Assembly (NCBI RefSeq): GCF_000420745.1
Contig: NZ_ATVN01000003.1
Location: forward strand, 186,001-250,000
Source of the DNA: Pseudorhodobacter ferrugineus DSM 5888
GTDB lineage: Bacteria; Pseudomonadota; Alphaproteobacteria; Rhodobacterales; Rhodobacteraceae
Reading direction: 5' to 3'
Length of the DNA: 64,000 nt
Positions 50,612 to 58,065 of the stretch are shown here, in pieces (position 1 is the first letter of the stretch; each line of letters begins with the position of its first letter). The position numbers were made by a program, and so were the translations under genes. The notes beneath the pieces are model-generated. The model made no database searches. It saw only the letters and a list, made by a program, of their open reading frames with translations, and was not told where the DNA came from.

Positions 50612-50649
50612 TCATTCGCCCCCGTAACAGCGGGGCGCGTGCCCGACCG

Positions 50650-52026
50650 TCAGCTTTTGTTACCGCGCCGCGCGAGGGCCGAGATTTCAGCAGCCCGCGA
50701 TTTGATTTGCGCATCCGAACCAAAGCCATAGCGCGCCCAGCCGCCACTGTCTATCCGCACCGCCGATGCCTCGCGGTTCAGGCCCCGCATTTCCAACGCT
50801 TCGGCCTTGATCAGCATCAAGGTTGCCATGAGAGCTGCATTTTCGGCAGCCGCTACAGCGGGCATGGTGCGGTTACTGATTTCCAGCGCTCTCTCAGACT
50901 CGCCGCGCGACAGGGCATAGGCGGCCAGTTGCATGTCAACATGGGCTGCATGGATGGCGCCGCCCGGAAGGCTGCGGTAGATGCGCCCAGCCTCGGCGAA
51001 GGCATTAATCGCGGTGGCAGGATCGCGGGCCAGACTGATGCGGCCAAGGGCGAAATAGCTGAAGGCAAGGCGTCCGTCGGTCCAGCCTTGGGCACGGGCC
51101 GTCGAGACGGCTTGACGGGCCGCATCTTCGCGCCGTTGTGCGCTGCCGCTTGATCCGAGGGCCGTTTGTACAGCGTTAATCCAAAAGCGCGGGGATTTGG
51201 TCTGAGGGCGCATCGGCGCAGAATTGCCCGCCGGATTAACACGCGCCAGAATGCCGGGCAGTTTTGCGGCGACCTGCGCTTGCGTCATGCCAGACCGCAA
51301 TTCGGGCGAATAATAGGCCCGCAGGATGGTCATATCAAAACCCGTCAGCGAGGTGTTGAAGTTGTCGTCATTAAAGACTGAATCGGTTAGCCGGAACAGG
51401 TCGTTCAATGGCCCCATGGCTTGCGCTGTTTCTTCGTGCAGGCAATCGCGGACCTCTTGCGCTGTGCTGTCGGCCGGAATGAAGACCGACACTTGGTCGC
51501 GCTGTTGCAAGGTTTGCCACACCAGTGTGCCGTTGTTGCGGCTGGATCGGAATTCATCCCACGACGTAACACGGGGCACAACAAAGCAGGCGACGTTGCT
51601 GTAAACGCTTTGAATGGCTTTGCGCGGTACGAATTCAATGTTGATGGAGGCAGGGGCACCCGCCACTTCGCGAATGTTTAAGCCCGCCTCGTTGCGGAAG
51701 CGCTGGAGCAGGCGCGCAAGGTCGGTCAAGGCGCTGGGCGGGATCTGACCCGAGGTTCGCACCGTAATTGGGCCTTCAAAACGGGTCAGAATGGGCAGCG
51801 TGCGCCCACTTTCCATCGTAAAGGCCAATTCCAGAAAATCGCGCGCGATGTCCGCATTGTTACGCTGTGTCCGTGCAGCGGCCTTGAGGCCAAACTTGTT
51901 CGTTACAGACGAGGCGCGACCGCTGGTGGCAGTCGAAGATTTGTTTTGGTTCATCGACACGTCTGCGCCCGGGCTGGGGACGCAAGCAGTCAGAAAACCG
52001 ATCGCCAAAAGGGAGGCCAAGCGCAT
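50650..52026 (-). CDS. DUF2927 lipoprotein
   Basis: 458 residues. MRLASLLAIGFLTACVPSPG is a lipoprotein signal with lipobox LTAC. The DUF2927 region (about 65-260) shows ADIARDFLELAFTMESGRTLPILTRFEGPITVR, a run of beta segments, and VRDCLHEETAQAMGPLNDLF. CLHEE-Q is a conserved HExxQ-like motif that could hold a metal, though no activity is established. A C-terminal helical-repeat region (about 320-440; ARQAVSTARAQGWTDGRLAFSYFALGRISLA) looks TPR-like. The start at 52026 follows GGAGGAAAG-type sequence; the upstream open frame overlaps the acetyltransferase. One base separates it from that gene's stop codon. Confidence 0.83.
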   Translation of the reverse strand: MRLASLLAIGFLTACVPSPGADVSMNQNKSSTATSGRASSVTNKFGLKAAARTQRNNADIARDFLELAFTMESGRTLPILTRFEGPITVRTSGQIPPSALTDLARLLQRFRNEAGLNIREVAGAPASINIEFVPRKAIQSVYSNVACFVVPRVTSWDEFRSSRNNGTLVWQTLQQRDQVSVFIPADSTAQEVRDCLHEETAQAMGPLNDLFRLTDSVFNDDNFNTSLTGFDMTILRAYYSPELRSGMTQAQVAAKLPGILARVNPAGNSAPMRPQTKSPRFWINAVQTALGSSGSAQRREDAARQAVSTARAQGWTDGRLAFSYFALGRISLARDPATAINAFAEAGRIYRSLPGGAIHAAHVDMQLAAYALSRGESERALEISNRTMPAVAAAENAALMATLMLIKAEALEMRGLNREASAVRIDSGGWARYGFGSDAQIKSRAAEISALARRGNKS

Positions 52027-52027
52027 C

Positions 52028-52474
52028 TTATGCGGCCTTTCTGAACTGGAGGAAAGAAGAGGTCGCAGCGGCAGTGTCATTCGTGCCGTAAAGATGTTCG
52101 GCGGCCTTCCAATAGACAGCAGGCGCGCCCGTTTGTTGGGCCGCAGCATAGATGGCGCGCATCAAGGTCGCCCCGGCGCGTTGGGCCTGAAACGCAGGAA
52201 TCACATAGATATCTTGAACGTAGTAGGCGTTTTCAAAGGCGAATCGGGCGTGATGGATCTGGTAATGGGCGATCCCAACGATTTTGCCATCGCATTCAAC
52301 GATCATTGCGGCGGCATTATCCGTTTGGTGGGCCAGTTGGCGAAACAGGGCTGTCCGATCTGGCCAGCGCATCTTTGTATCATTCTGGGCCAGATACTGG
52401 CCCCAAAGCGGAAGCCACGCCTCAAAATCGCTGGGCATTAGGGGTCTTGTGCTCAATATATCGTTTTGGGTCAT
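52028..52474 (-). CDS. GNAT-family N-acetyltransferase
   Basis: 148 residues. STRPLMPSDFEAWLPLWGQYLAQ opens the GNAT fold, AAAMIVECDGKIVGIAHYQIH is the central strand, and YVQDIYVIPAFQAQRAGATLMRAIYAAAQQTG is motif A, binding acetyl-CoA. GAPAVYWKAAEHLYGTNDTAAATSSFLQF is the C-terminal part. It differs from the family-typical RGxG/A by QRAGAT. It is the gene directly upstream of the DUF2927 lipoprotein and likely co-transcribed. Substrate unknown. Confidence 0.85.
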   Translation of the reverse strand: MTQNDILSTRPLMPSDFEAWLPLWGQYLAQNDTKMRWPDRTALFRQLAHQTDNAAAMIVECDGKIVGIAHYQIHHARFAFENAYYVQDIYVIPAFQAQRAGATLMRAIYAAAQQTGAPAVYWKAAEHLYGTNDTAAATSSFLQFRKAA

Positions 52475-52833
52475 GACACTTCCGCTTGGTTGTTCTGTCT
52501 GTTTGACCAGAGAACAGGGTCGGAGTGTCAGTTTCGCGGCCCGCCTGTGTCAATGATCGGGAATCTTTGAGGCGGCGGGTGATTCAACGGCTAGAGGGGA
52601 GAAACAGCGCAAACGCCAGATTTACCCTGTTTTGATCGCTATATGTTTCAATATGTTTCAATAAGTGAATTTTCGTGAAGGGAATGTGGCCTAATTAAGG
52701 CAGCATAGGGGCGGAGCGGCCATATTTGTGTCCCGATTCCCCGTCCAGTTATAAGGGGTTACGAAGGGTTCTTAAGGTGTAGAGTCAATCAAATGGCGAT
52801 GCGCGATGGCTACAAGATATAGGGCTTGGTGAT
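52475..52833. other. 359-bp intergenic region, no gene seen
   Basis: It lies between the MoxR gene and the acetyltransferase gene. It holds a short tandem ATATGTTTCA repeat near 52641-52662. All frames have stops. It probably contains the promoter of the GNAT-DUF2927-vWA-DedA group. Confidence 0.4.
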
Positions 52834-53670
52834 TTAGCGCTGCCCGCGTGCCATGAACGCCAACCGTTCAAACAAATGCACGTCTTGTTCATTCTTCAGG
52901 AGTGCACCATGCAGGCGCGGTAAAGATACCTTGTCGCGGGCCAGATCTTCGGGCTGCAAATCCTCGGCCAACAAAAGCTTTAACCAATCGAGGACTTCGC
53001 TGGTCGACGGCTTTTTCTTGAGGCCTGGCATGTCGCGCAATTCGTAAAATTGGGTGAGGGCGGTGGTCAGCAGCGCCTCTTTGATGCCCGGGAAATGGAC
53101 TTCGACGATCTGGCGCAGGGTTGCGATTTCGGGAAAGCGAATGAAGTGGAAGAAACAGCGGCGCAAAAACGCGTCGGGTAGTTCTTTTTCATTGTTGGAG
53201 GTGATGATGACGATGGGGCGCTGGCGGGCCTTGATGACTTCGCCGGTTTCATAGACAAAAAATTCCATCCGGTCCAATTCCTGCAACAGGTCATTGGGGA
53301 ATTCGATATCGGCCTTGTCGATTTCGTCGATCAACAGAACCACACGCTCTTTCGCGTCAAACGCTTGCCACAGCTTGCCCTTGCGGATGTAGTTTTTCAC
53401 ATCATGCACACGCGCGTCGCCAAGTTGGCTGTCGCGCAAACGGCTGACGGCGTCATATTCATAGAGGCCCTGTTGTGCCTTGGTGGTGGATTTAACGTGC
53501 CATTCCAGCAGGGGCATGCCCAAGGCCTGCGCAACCTGACGGGCCAATTCGGTCTTACCCGTGCCTGGTTCGCCTTTTACCAATAGCGGGCGTTGCAGGA
53601 TGACGGCGGCGTTTACGGCAACGGTCAAATCTTCGGTGGCGATATAGCTGTCGGTTGAGGCGAATTTCAT
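52834..53670 (-). CDS. MoxR-family AAA+ ATPase
   Basis: 278 residues. Walker A is GEPGTGKTELA, Walker B is VVLLIDEIDKADIEFPNDLLQELD, sensor 1 is IVIITSNNEKELPDAFLRRCFFHFIRFP with the arginine finger, and the C-terminal helical lid follows (FYELRDMPGLKKKPSTSEVLDWLKLLL). MoxR ATPases are chaperone-like and typically act with vWA proteins to mature metalloenzymes. The CoxE-like vWA gene is downstream on the same strand, separated by a promoter-sized gap and three genes. No oxidoreductase substrate gene is nearby. Confidence 0.93.
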   Translation of the reverse strand: MKFASTDSYIATEDLTVAVNAAVILQRPLLVKGEPGTGKTELARQVAQALGMPLLEWHVKSTTKAQQGLYEYDAVSRLRDSQLGDARVHDVKNYIRKGKLWQAFDAKERVVLLIDEIDKADIEFPNDLLQELDRMEFFVYETGEVIKARQRPIVIITSNNEKELPDAFLRRCFFHFIRFPEIATLRQIVEVHFPGIKEALLTTALTQFYELRDMPGLKKKPSTSEVLDWLKLLLAEDLQPEDLARDKVSLPRLHGALLKNEQDVHLFERLAFMARGQR

Positions 53671-53872
53671 CTTTAAGTTGCGGCCCTGTCATAAGTTTCC
53701 ATAAGACCTTATCGCCGCCATCAAATTGTCGCAACCGCTAGTGACAATGGCGGCAGGTTCCTTTAAAGGACCGCCAACAGGAGCGCGTGCGATGCCGAAA
53801 GCCCCCGTTTCAACGGCCCCGAGTCGCGATACACAGCTCATTGTTGGGTGCGACCAAATGGAGATTGATGAG

Positions 53873-54295
53873 ATGAAGGTCGAAACCTTTGTTCCCGACG
53901 ATTACCGCCCGGCTGAGAATGAGCCATTCATGAATGACCGTCAGCTTGAATACTTCCGCCGCAAGTTGCTGACATGGAAGCAAGACATGCTGGATCAATC
54001 GGCCGAAACGATTGAGGGCTTGCAAGGGTCCGCCCGCGCTGTGCCAGACATCGCAGATCGCGCGTCCGAGGAAACCGACCGCGCGCTGGAATTGCGCACA
54101 CGGGACCGTCAGCGCAAGCTTGTGTCCAAGATAGATGCGGCCCTGCGCCGGATTGAGCATGGCGAGTTTGGCTATTGCGATGTCACCGGCGAGCCTATTT
54201 CGTTGAAACGGTTGGATGCGCGCCCGATTGCGACCATGACGCTGGAAGCGCAAGAAAAGCATGAACGCCGTGAGAAGGTGCATCGCGAGGATTGA
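53873..54295 (+). CDS. dksA: RNA polymerase-binding DksA-type regulator with reduced zinc finger
   Basis: About 140 residues from ATG 53873 (GGAG 9 bases upstream). Another start at 53792 has AGGAG and would add 27 residues. PFMNDRQLEYFRRKLLTWKQDML and ADRASEETDRALELRTRDRQRKLVSKIDAALRRI form the coiled coil that enters the RNAP secondary channel. The finger is GEFGYCDVTGEPISLKRLDARPIATMTLEAQEKHERR: only one of the four canonical zinc cysteines remains. DksA with ppGpp modulates rRNA and amino-acid promoters. Several alphaproteobacterial and pseudomonad DksA proteins are known to work without the full zinc site. Confidence 0.9.
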   Translation: MKVETFVPDDYRPAENEPFMNDRQLEYFRRKLLTWKQDMLDQSAETIEGLQGSARAVPDIADRASEETDRALELRTRDRQRKLVSKIDAALRRIEHGEFGYCDVTGEPISLKRLDARPIATMTLEAQEKHERREKVHRED

Positions 54296-54338
54296 TCGTC
54301 AACGATTGAGTGCCGCGCCACAATAGATGATGATAGTG

Positions 54339-54375
54339 AAGGCCGGACCTGTTATGAGGGGCCGGCCTTGCGCGT
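54339..54375 (+). terminator. Terminator after dksA
   Basis: AAGGCCGG (54339-54346) and CCGGCCTT (54362-54369) form an 8-bp stem, followed by GCGCGTTTTA. The T-run is short. Confidence 0.55.
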
Positions 54376-54392
54376 TTTATAAGGCCCAAAAG

Positions 54393-55565
54393 ATGACTTT
54401 GAAAAATACCGAATTTACTGTTCTTGGTGCAGGTGTGGCGGGGTTGGCTGTTGCCACCGCGCTGGCCCAACGCGGTGCCAAGGTTGTCGTTTTGGAACAG
54501 GCCGATGCGATACGCGAAGTTGGGGCGGGTTTGCAAATTAGCCCAAATGGCGCGGCTGTTTTGCGCGCCTTGGGGCTTGAGGGCGCGCTCGTGGCTTTGG
54601 CGATGCGAACCCAAGCGATTGAATTGCGCGACGGGTACAGCGGTGATCCGGTCCTGAGGCTGGAGGTGGCAAAGCTGCGGCCTGCGCAGGCGTTTCACCT
54701 TGTGCACCGTGCCGACCTGATCGAGGTTTTGCGCAAAGGGGCCGAAGCGGCAGGGGTTGAGCTTCAGCTGTTGCAGCGGATTGAAGCGGTTGATCTGTCG
54801 GGCAGCACGCCGCGCCTTGTGACGGCTACGGGGGCGGAACGTGCAGCAGGGTTTGTAATCGGGGCAGACGGGTTGCATTCGAAAGTGCGCGGTGCGCTGA
54901 ACGGGGCGGTGGCGCCGTTTTTCACCCATCAGATTGCATGGCGCGCGTTGATCCCCGCCACGCCGGGCGATGCTGCGGTGGCCGAGGTGCATATGGGGGC
55001 GGGCCGACATTTGGTCAGTTATCCTTTGCGCGGTGGCACACTGCGCAACATCGTGGCCGTCGAGGAACGTCGCCAATGGGTCGAAGAAGGCTGGAACCTG
55101 CGTGATGATCCGTTGGAAATGCGGCTGGCCTTTGACGGGTTTTCACCGCGTGTGCAAGGCTGGCTGGAGGCCGCGAGTGATGTTTGGCTGTGGGGGTTGT
55201 TCCGCCATCCTGTGGCAAAACAGTGGTTCAGTCAACGCGCGGCCATTCTGGGCGACGCGGCGCATCCAACGCTGCCTTTTCTGGCCCAAGGCGCGAATAT
55301 GGCGCTGGAAGATGCGTGGGTGCTGGCGGATTGTTTGGATCGGTTGGGGGTTGCCAAGGGCTTGCCTGCCTATCAGGCGCTGCGCCAATTCCGCTGCGCA
55401 AAGATTGTGCAGGCCGCGAATAGCAATGCGCGGGCCTATCATCTGCGCGAGCCATTGCGGGCGGTGGCCCATCTGGGGCTGAGGCTGGGCGGTGCCGTTG
55501 CCCCCGGTTTGGCGCTGCGAAAGTTCGACTGGATTTACGGCCATGACGTGACGGTGGGCGGGTAA
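54393..55565 (+). CDS. FAD-dependent aromatic monooxygenase
   Basis: A 390-residue class A flavoprotein monooxygenase. The FAD-binding dinucleotide fold is FTVLGAGVAGLAVATALAQRGAKVVVLEQA. The DG motif is GFVIGADGLHSKVR, and the GD motif that contacts the FAD ribityl chain is RAAILGDAAHPTLPFLAQGANMALEDAWVLAD. AGLQISPNGAAVLRALGL is common to salicylate hydroxylase and 3-hydroxybenzoate 6-hydroxylase-like enzymes. The exact substrate is not predictable, and no aromatic-degradation genes are near. The start at 54393 matches the fold; the upstream ATG at 54327 lies in the dksA terminator. Confidence 0.87.
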   Translation: MTLKNTEFTVLGAGVAGLAVATALAQRGAKVVVLEQADAIREVGAGLQISPNGAAVLRALGLEGALVALAMRTQAIELRDGYSGDPVLRLEVAKLRPAQAFHLVHRADLIEVLRKGAEAAGVELQLLQRIEAVDLSGSTPRLVTATGAERAAGFVIGADGLHSKVRGALNGAVAPFFTHQIAWRALIPATPGDAAVAEVHMGAGRHLVSYPLRGGTLRNIVAVEERRQWVEEGWNLRDDPLEMRLAFDGFSPRVQGWLEAASDVWLWGLFRHPVAKQWFSQRAAILGDAAHPTLPFLAQGANMALEDAWVLADCLDRLGVAKGLPAYQALRQFRCAKIVQAANSNARAYHLREPLRAVAHLGLRLGGAVAPGLALRKFDWIYGHDVTVGG

Positions 55566-55571
55566 GGCCGT

Positions 55572-56351
55572 TCAGGCGGCAAGGTCTATCCATACTGGAA
55601 CATGGTCGGACGGTTTTTCTTCGGCACGCACTTCGCGGTCGATTTGGCAATCGCGCAAAAGGTCAGCGGCTTGGGGCGACAGCAAAAGGTGGTCGATGCG
55701 GATGCCGTTGTTTTTCTCCCACGCGCCGGCCTGATAATCCCAAAAGCTGTATTGGCCGGGGTTTTGATTGCGGGCGCGAAAGGCGTCTGTCAGGCCAAGG
55801 TTCACGATGCGCCGGAACGCGGCGCGGGTGGCGGGCAGGTAAAGCGCATCCTCGGTCCAAGCCATAGGGTTTGCAGCATCTTCTGGTTGGGGGATGACGT
55901 TATAGTCACCCGCGATCACCAAAGGCTCCTCGGATTTCAGCAATTCTGCCACCCGCGCCTCCATCCGTGCCATCCACGCCAGTTTATAGTCGTATTTCGG
56001 CCCCGGTGCAGGGTTGCCGTTGGGCAGATAAAGGCCACAAAGGCGCACGGGGCGCTCTCCGATCACGGTTGCCTCGATCCAGCGGGCCTGTTCGTCGGTA
56101 TCGTCGCCAGGCAAGCCGCGGGTGATATCTTCCAGCGGCAGGCGCGACAGGATGGCGACTCCGTTAAAGCCTTTTTGCCCATGTGTTTCAACGCGGTAGC
56201 CCAGATCCTCGAGCATCTCTCGCGGGAAATTTTCATCGACGGATTTTATTTCCTGCAAGGCCACGACATCGGGTTTGGCCGCCGCCAGCCAGCGGGGCAG
56301 CGCGTCGATTCGAGCCTTGATACCGTTGATGTTGAATGTCGCAAGTTTCAT
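55572..56351 (-). CDS. xthA: Exodeoxyribonuclease III
   Basis: A 259-residue endonuclease/exonuclease/phosphatase-fold enzyme for base-excision repair, acting at AP sites and 3' blocked ends. LATFNINGIKARIDALPRWL contains the first metal-ligand region. VVALQEIKSVDENFP has the catalytic Glu, VIAGDYNVIP the Asp/Asn pair, FRARNQNPGQYSFWDYQ the conserved loop, and RIDHLLLSPQAADL with the terminal SDHVPVWIDL the catalytic Asp-His. It converges with the monooxygenase gene, 6 bp apart. Confidence 0.94.
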   Translation of the reverse strand: MKLATFNINGIKARIDALPRWLAAAKPDVVALQEIKSVDENFPREMLEDLGYRVETHGQKGFNGVAILSRLPLEDITRGLPGDDTDEQARWIEATVIGERPVRLCGLYLPNGNPAPGPKYDYKLAWMARMEARVAELLKSEEPLVIAGDYNVIPQPEDAANPMAWTEDALYLPATRAAFRRIVNLGLTDAFRARNQNPGQYSFWDYQAGAWEKNNGIRIDHLLLSPQAADLLRDCQIDREVRAEEKPSDHVPVWIDLAA

Positions 56352-56407
56352 GTACTGCCCCCATGCCGTTCCCTATGTTCTAGGCGGCAGGGGGGGAAGG
56401 GGCAAGC

Positions 56408-56740
56408 TTACATCGAGAACGACACACCACAGCCACAGGAACTGCTGGCATTCGGGTTCTCGATCACAAAGCGCGCGCCGATCAATTCTTGGGAAAAGTC
56501 GATCACGGCGTTGGACAGAAACGGCAATGATACGGCGTCAACCAGCACTTTCATCCCGTCTTTTTCCAAGACCATATCGTCCTCGGTTGGGTCATCAAGC
56601 CGGATATCATATTGAAAGCCTGAGCATCCGCCACCATCTACGGCGACACGCAAGGCTTTGATGTCACCGGTTTCCTCGGCAATCTCGGCCAGTCGGGCAA
56701 AGGCACGGTCAGTCACGCGCGGGGGCAGGGTCAGGGTCAT
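56408..56740 (-). CDS. erpA: Iron-sulfur cluster insertion protein (A-type carrier)
   Basis: A 110-residue HesB/IscA/SufA-family protein. The three cluster-binding cysteines are in VDGGGCSGFQYDI and SSSCGCGVSFSM, and ARFVIENPNASSS is the conserved C-terminal loop. It ferries [2Fe-2S]/[4Fe-4S] clusters to apo-proteins. The position next to dgt and xthA, away from suf/isc genes, is typical for the ErpA-type paralogue in Rhodobacterales, but IscA/SufA naming is not excluded. Confidence 0.88.
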   Translation of the reverse strand: MTLTLPPRVTDRAFARLAEIAEETGDIKALRVAVDGGGCSGFQYDIRLDDPTEDDMVLEKDGMKVLVDAVSLPFLSNAVIDFSQELIGARFVIENPNASSSCGCGVSFSM

Positions 56741-56886
56741 GTCAGATGCGCCTTTTGTGTAGCTACTAATCTAATATAGGCCCGCGCGCGGGTTGGAACA
56801 AGATGCACAGTCTAGGGTGCCATTTGTTAGGGAATCGCCTATAGATGGCAGGAACAGCCGTGGACTGCATGGCGTAACAGGTTTGA

Positions 56887-58059
56887 ATGATGTTTGCACC
56901 CTATGCTTGCCTACCCGATGCATCGCGCGGGCGACTACACGAAGAGCGGATGTCGTCATTTCGGTCGCCGTTTCAACGCGATAGGGACCGGATCATCCAT
57001 TCATCAGCGTTTCGGCGATTGAAGCACAAAACGCAAGTGTTCGTCGAACACGAGGGCGATTATTACCGCACACGCTTGACCCATTCGATTGAGGTCGCGC
57101 AGGTGGCGCGGACCATTTCGGGGGTCTTGGGGCTGAACACCGATTTGGCCGAGGCGATTGCGCTGGCGCATGATCTGGGTCACACGCCGTTCGGCCACAC
57201 GGGCGAGGATGCACTGGCCGAGCTGATGGCGCCGTTCGGTGGGTTTGACCATAACGCCCAAGCGTTGCGGATTGTGACGCAGCTGGAACGCCATTATGCA
57301 GATTTTGACGGGTTGAACCTGACATGGGAAGCGTTGGAGGGCATAGCCAAACACAATGGCCCCGTGGTTGCGGGCCTCGGTGAGGCGCTGCCTTATGCGC
57401 TGGTCGAGGCCAATGCCGAATGGGATTTGGAACTGCACACCTATGCCAGTGCCGAGGCGCAAGTGGCGGCGATCGCCGATGACATTGCCTATTCGCACCA
57501 TGATTTGCACGATGGTTTGCGGTCTGGCCTGTTTGACGAGGCGGATTTGATGGAACTGCCTGTCACTGGCCCCGCCTTTGCCGAGGTGGATGCGCTGTAT
57601 CCGGGGCTGGAAAAGATGCGCCGTCGACATGAGGCGCTGCGCCGTGTTTTTGGCCGGATGGTTGAAGATGTGATCGCTGTGGCGAACATCCGGCTGGATG
57701 CGGCCAAACCGCAGTCTGTTCATGATATCAGGGCGATGGAGGGCACTGTAATACGGTTTTCCAAACCGCTCTACCAAGAGCTGAAGGCGATCCGGTCCTT
57801 TCTGTTTACGCGCATGTACCGCGCGCCGAGTGTGATGAAGGAACGGACGCGCGTAACAGCCGTGGTGCGTGATCTGTTCCCGTTATTCATGGCACAGCCC
57901 GAATTGCTGCCAACGGAATGGGCCGAAGATGTGGCCCGCGCCGACACCCATATGCTGCTGGCCCGTATCGTGGCCGATTATGTGGCGGGCATGACCGACC
58001 GTTTTGCCATTCAAGAACACGCGCGGCTGTTTGACGCCGCGCCCAGCCAGCCGGAGTGA
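56887..58059 (+). CDS. dgt: Deoxyguanosinetriphosphate triphosphohydrolase-like protein
   Basis: A 390-residue HD-domain enzyme that removes triphosphate from dNTPs. RDRDRIIHSSAFRRLKHKTQVF, then the metal-binding YRTRLTHSIEVAQVARTI, IALAHDLGHTPFGHTGEDAL (HD) and ADDIAYSHHDLHDGLRSGL form the signature. It is of the type-2 dGTPase class that is often activated by dNTPs. ATG 56887 or 56890 are both possible. It is divergent from erpA and followed 6 bp later by a CPA1 antiporter. Confidence 0.92.
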   Translation: MMFAPYACLPDASRGRLHEERMSSFRSPFQRDRDRIIHSSAFRRLKHKTQVFVEHEGDYYRTRLTHSIEVAQVARTISGVLGLNTDLAEAIALAHDLGHTPFGHTGEDALAELMAPFGGFDHNAQALRIVTQLERHYADFDGLNLTWEALEGIAKHNGPVVAGLGEALPYALVEANAEWDLELHTYASAEAQVAAIADDIAYSHHDLHDGLRSGLFDEADLMELPVTGPAFAEVDALYPGLEKMRRRHEALRRVFGRMVEDVIAVANIRLDAAKPQSVHDIRAMEGTVIRFSKPLYQELKAIRSFLFTRMYRAPSVMKERTRVTAVVRDLFPLFMAQPELLPTEWAEDVARADTHMLLARIVADYVAGMTDRFAIQEHARLFDAAPSQPE

Positions 58060-58065
58060 TACGAT

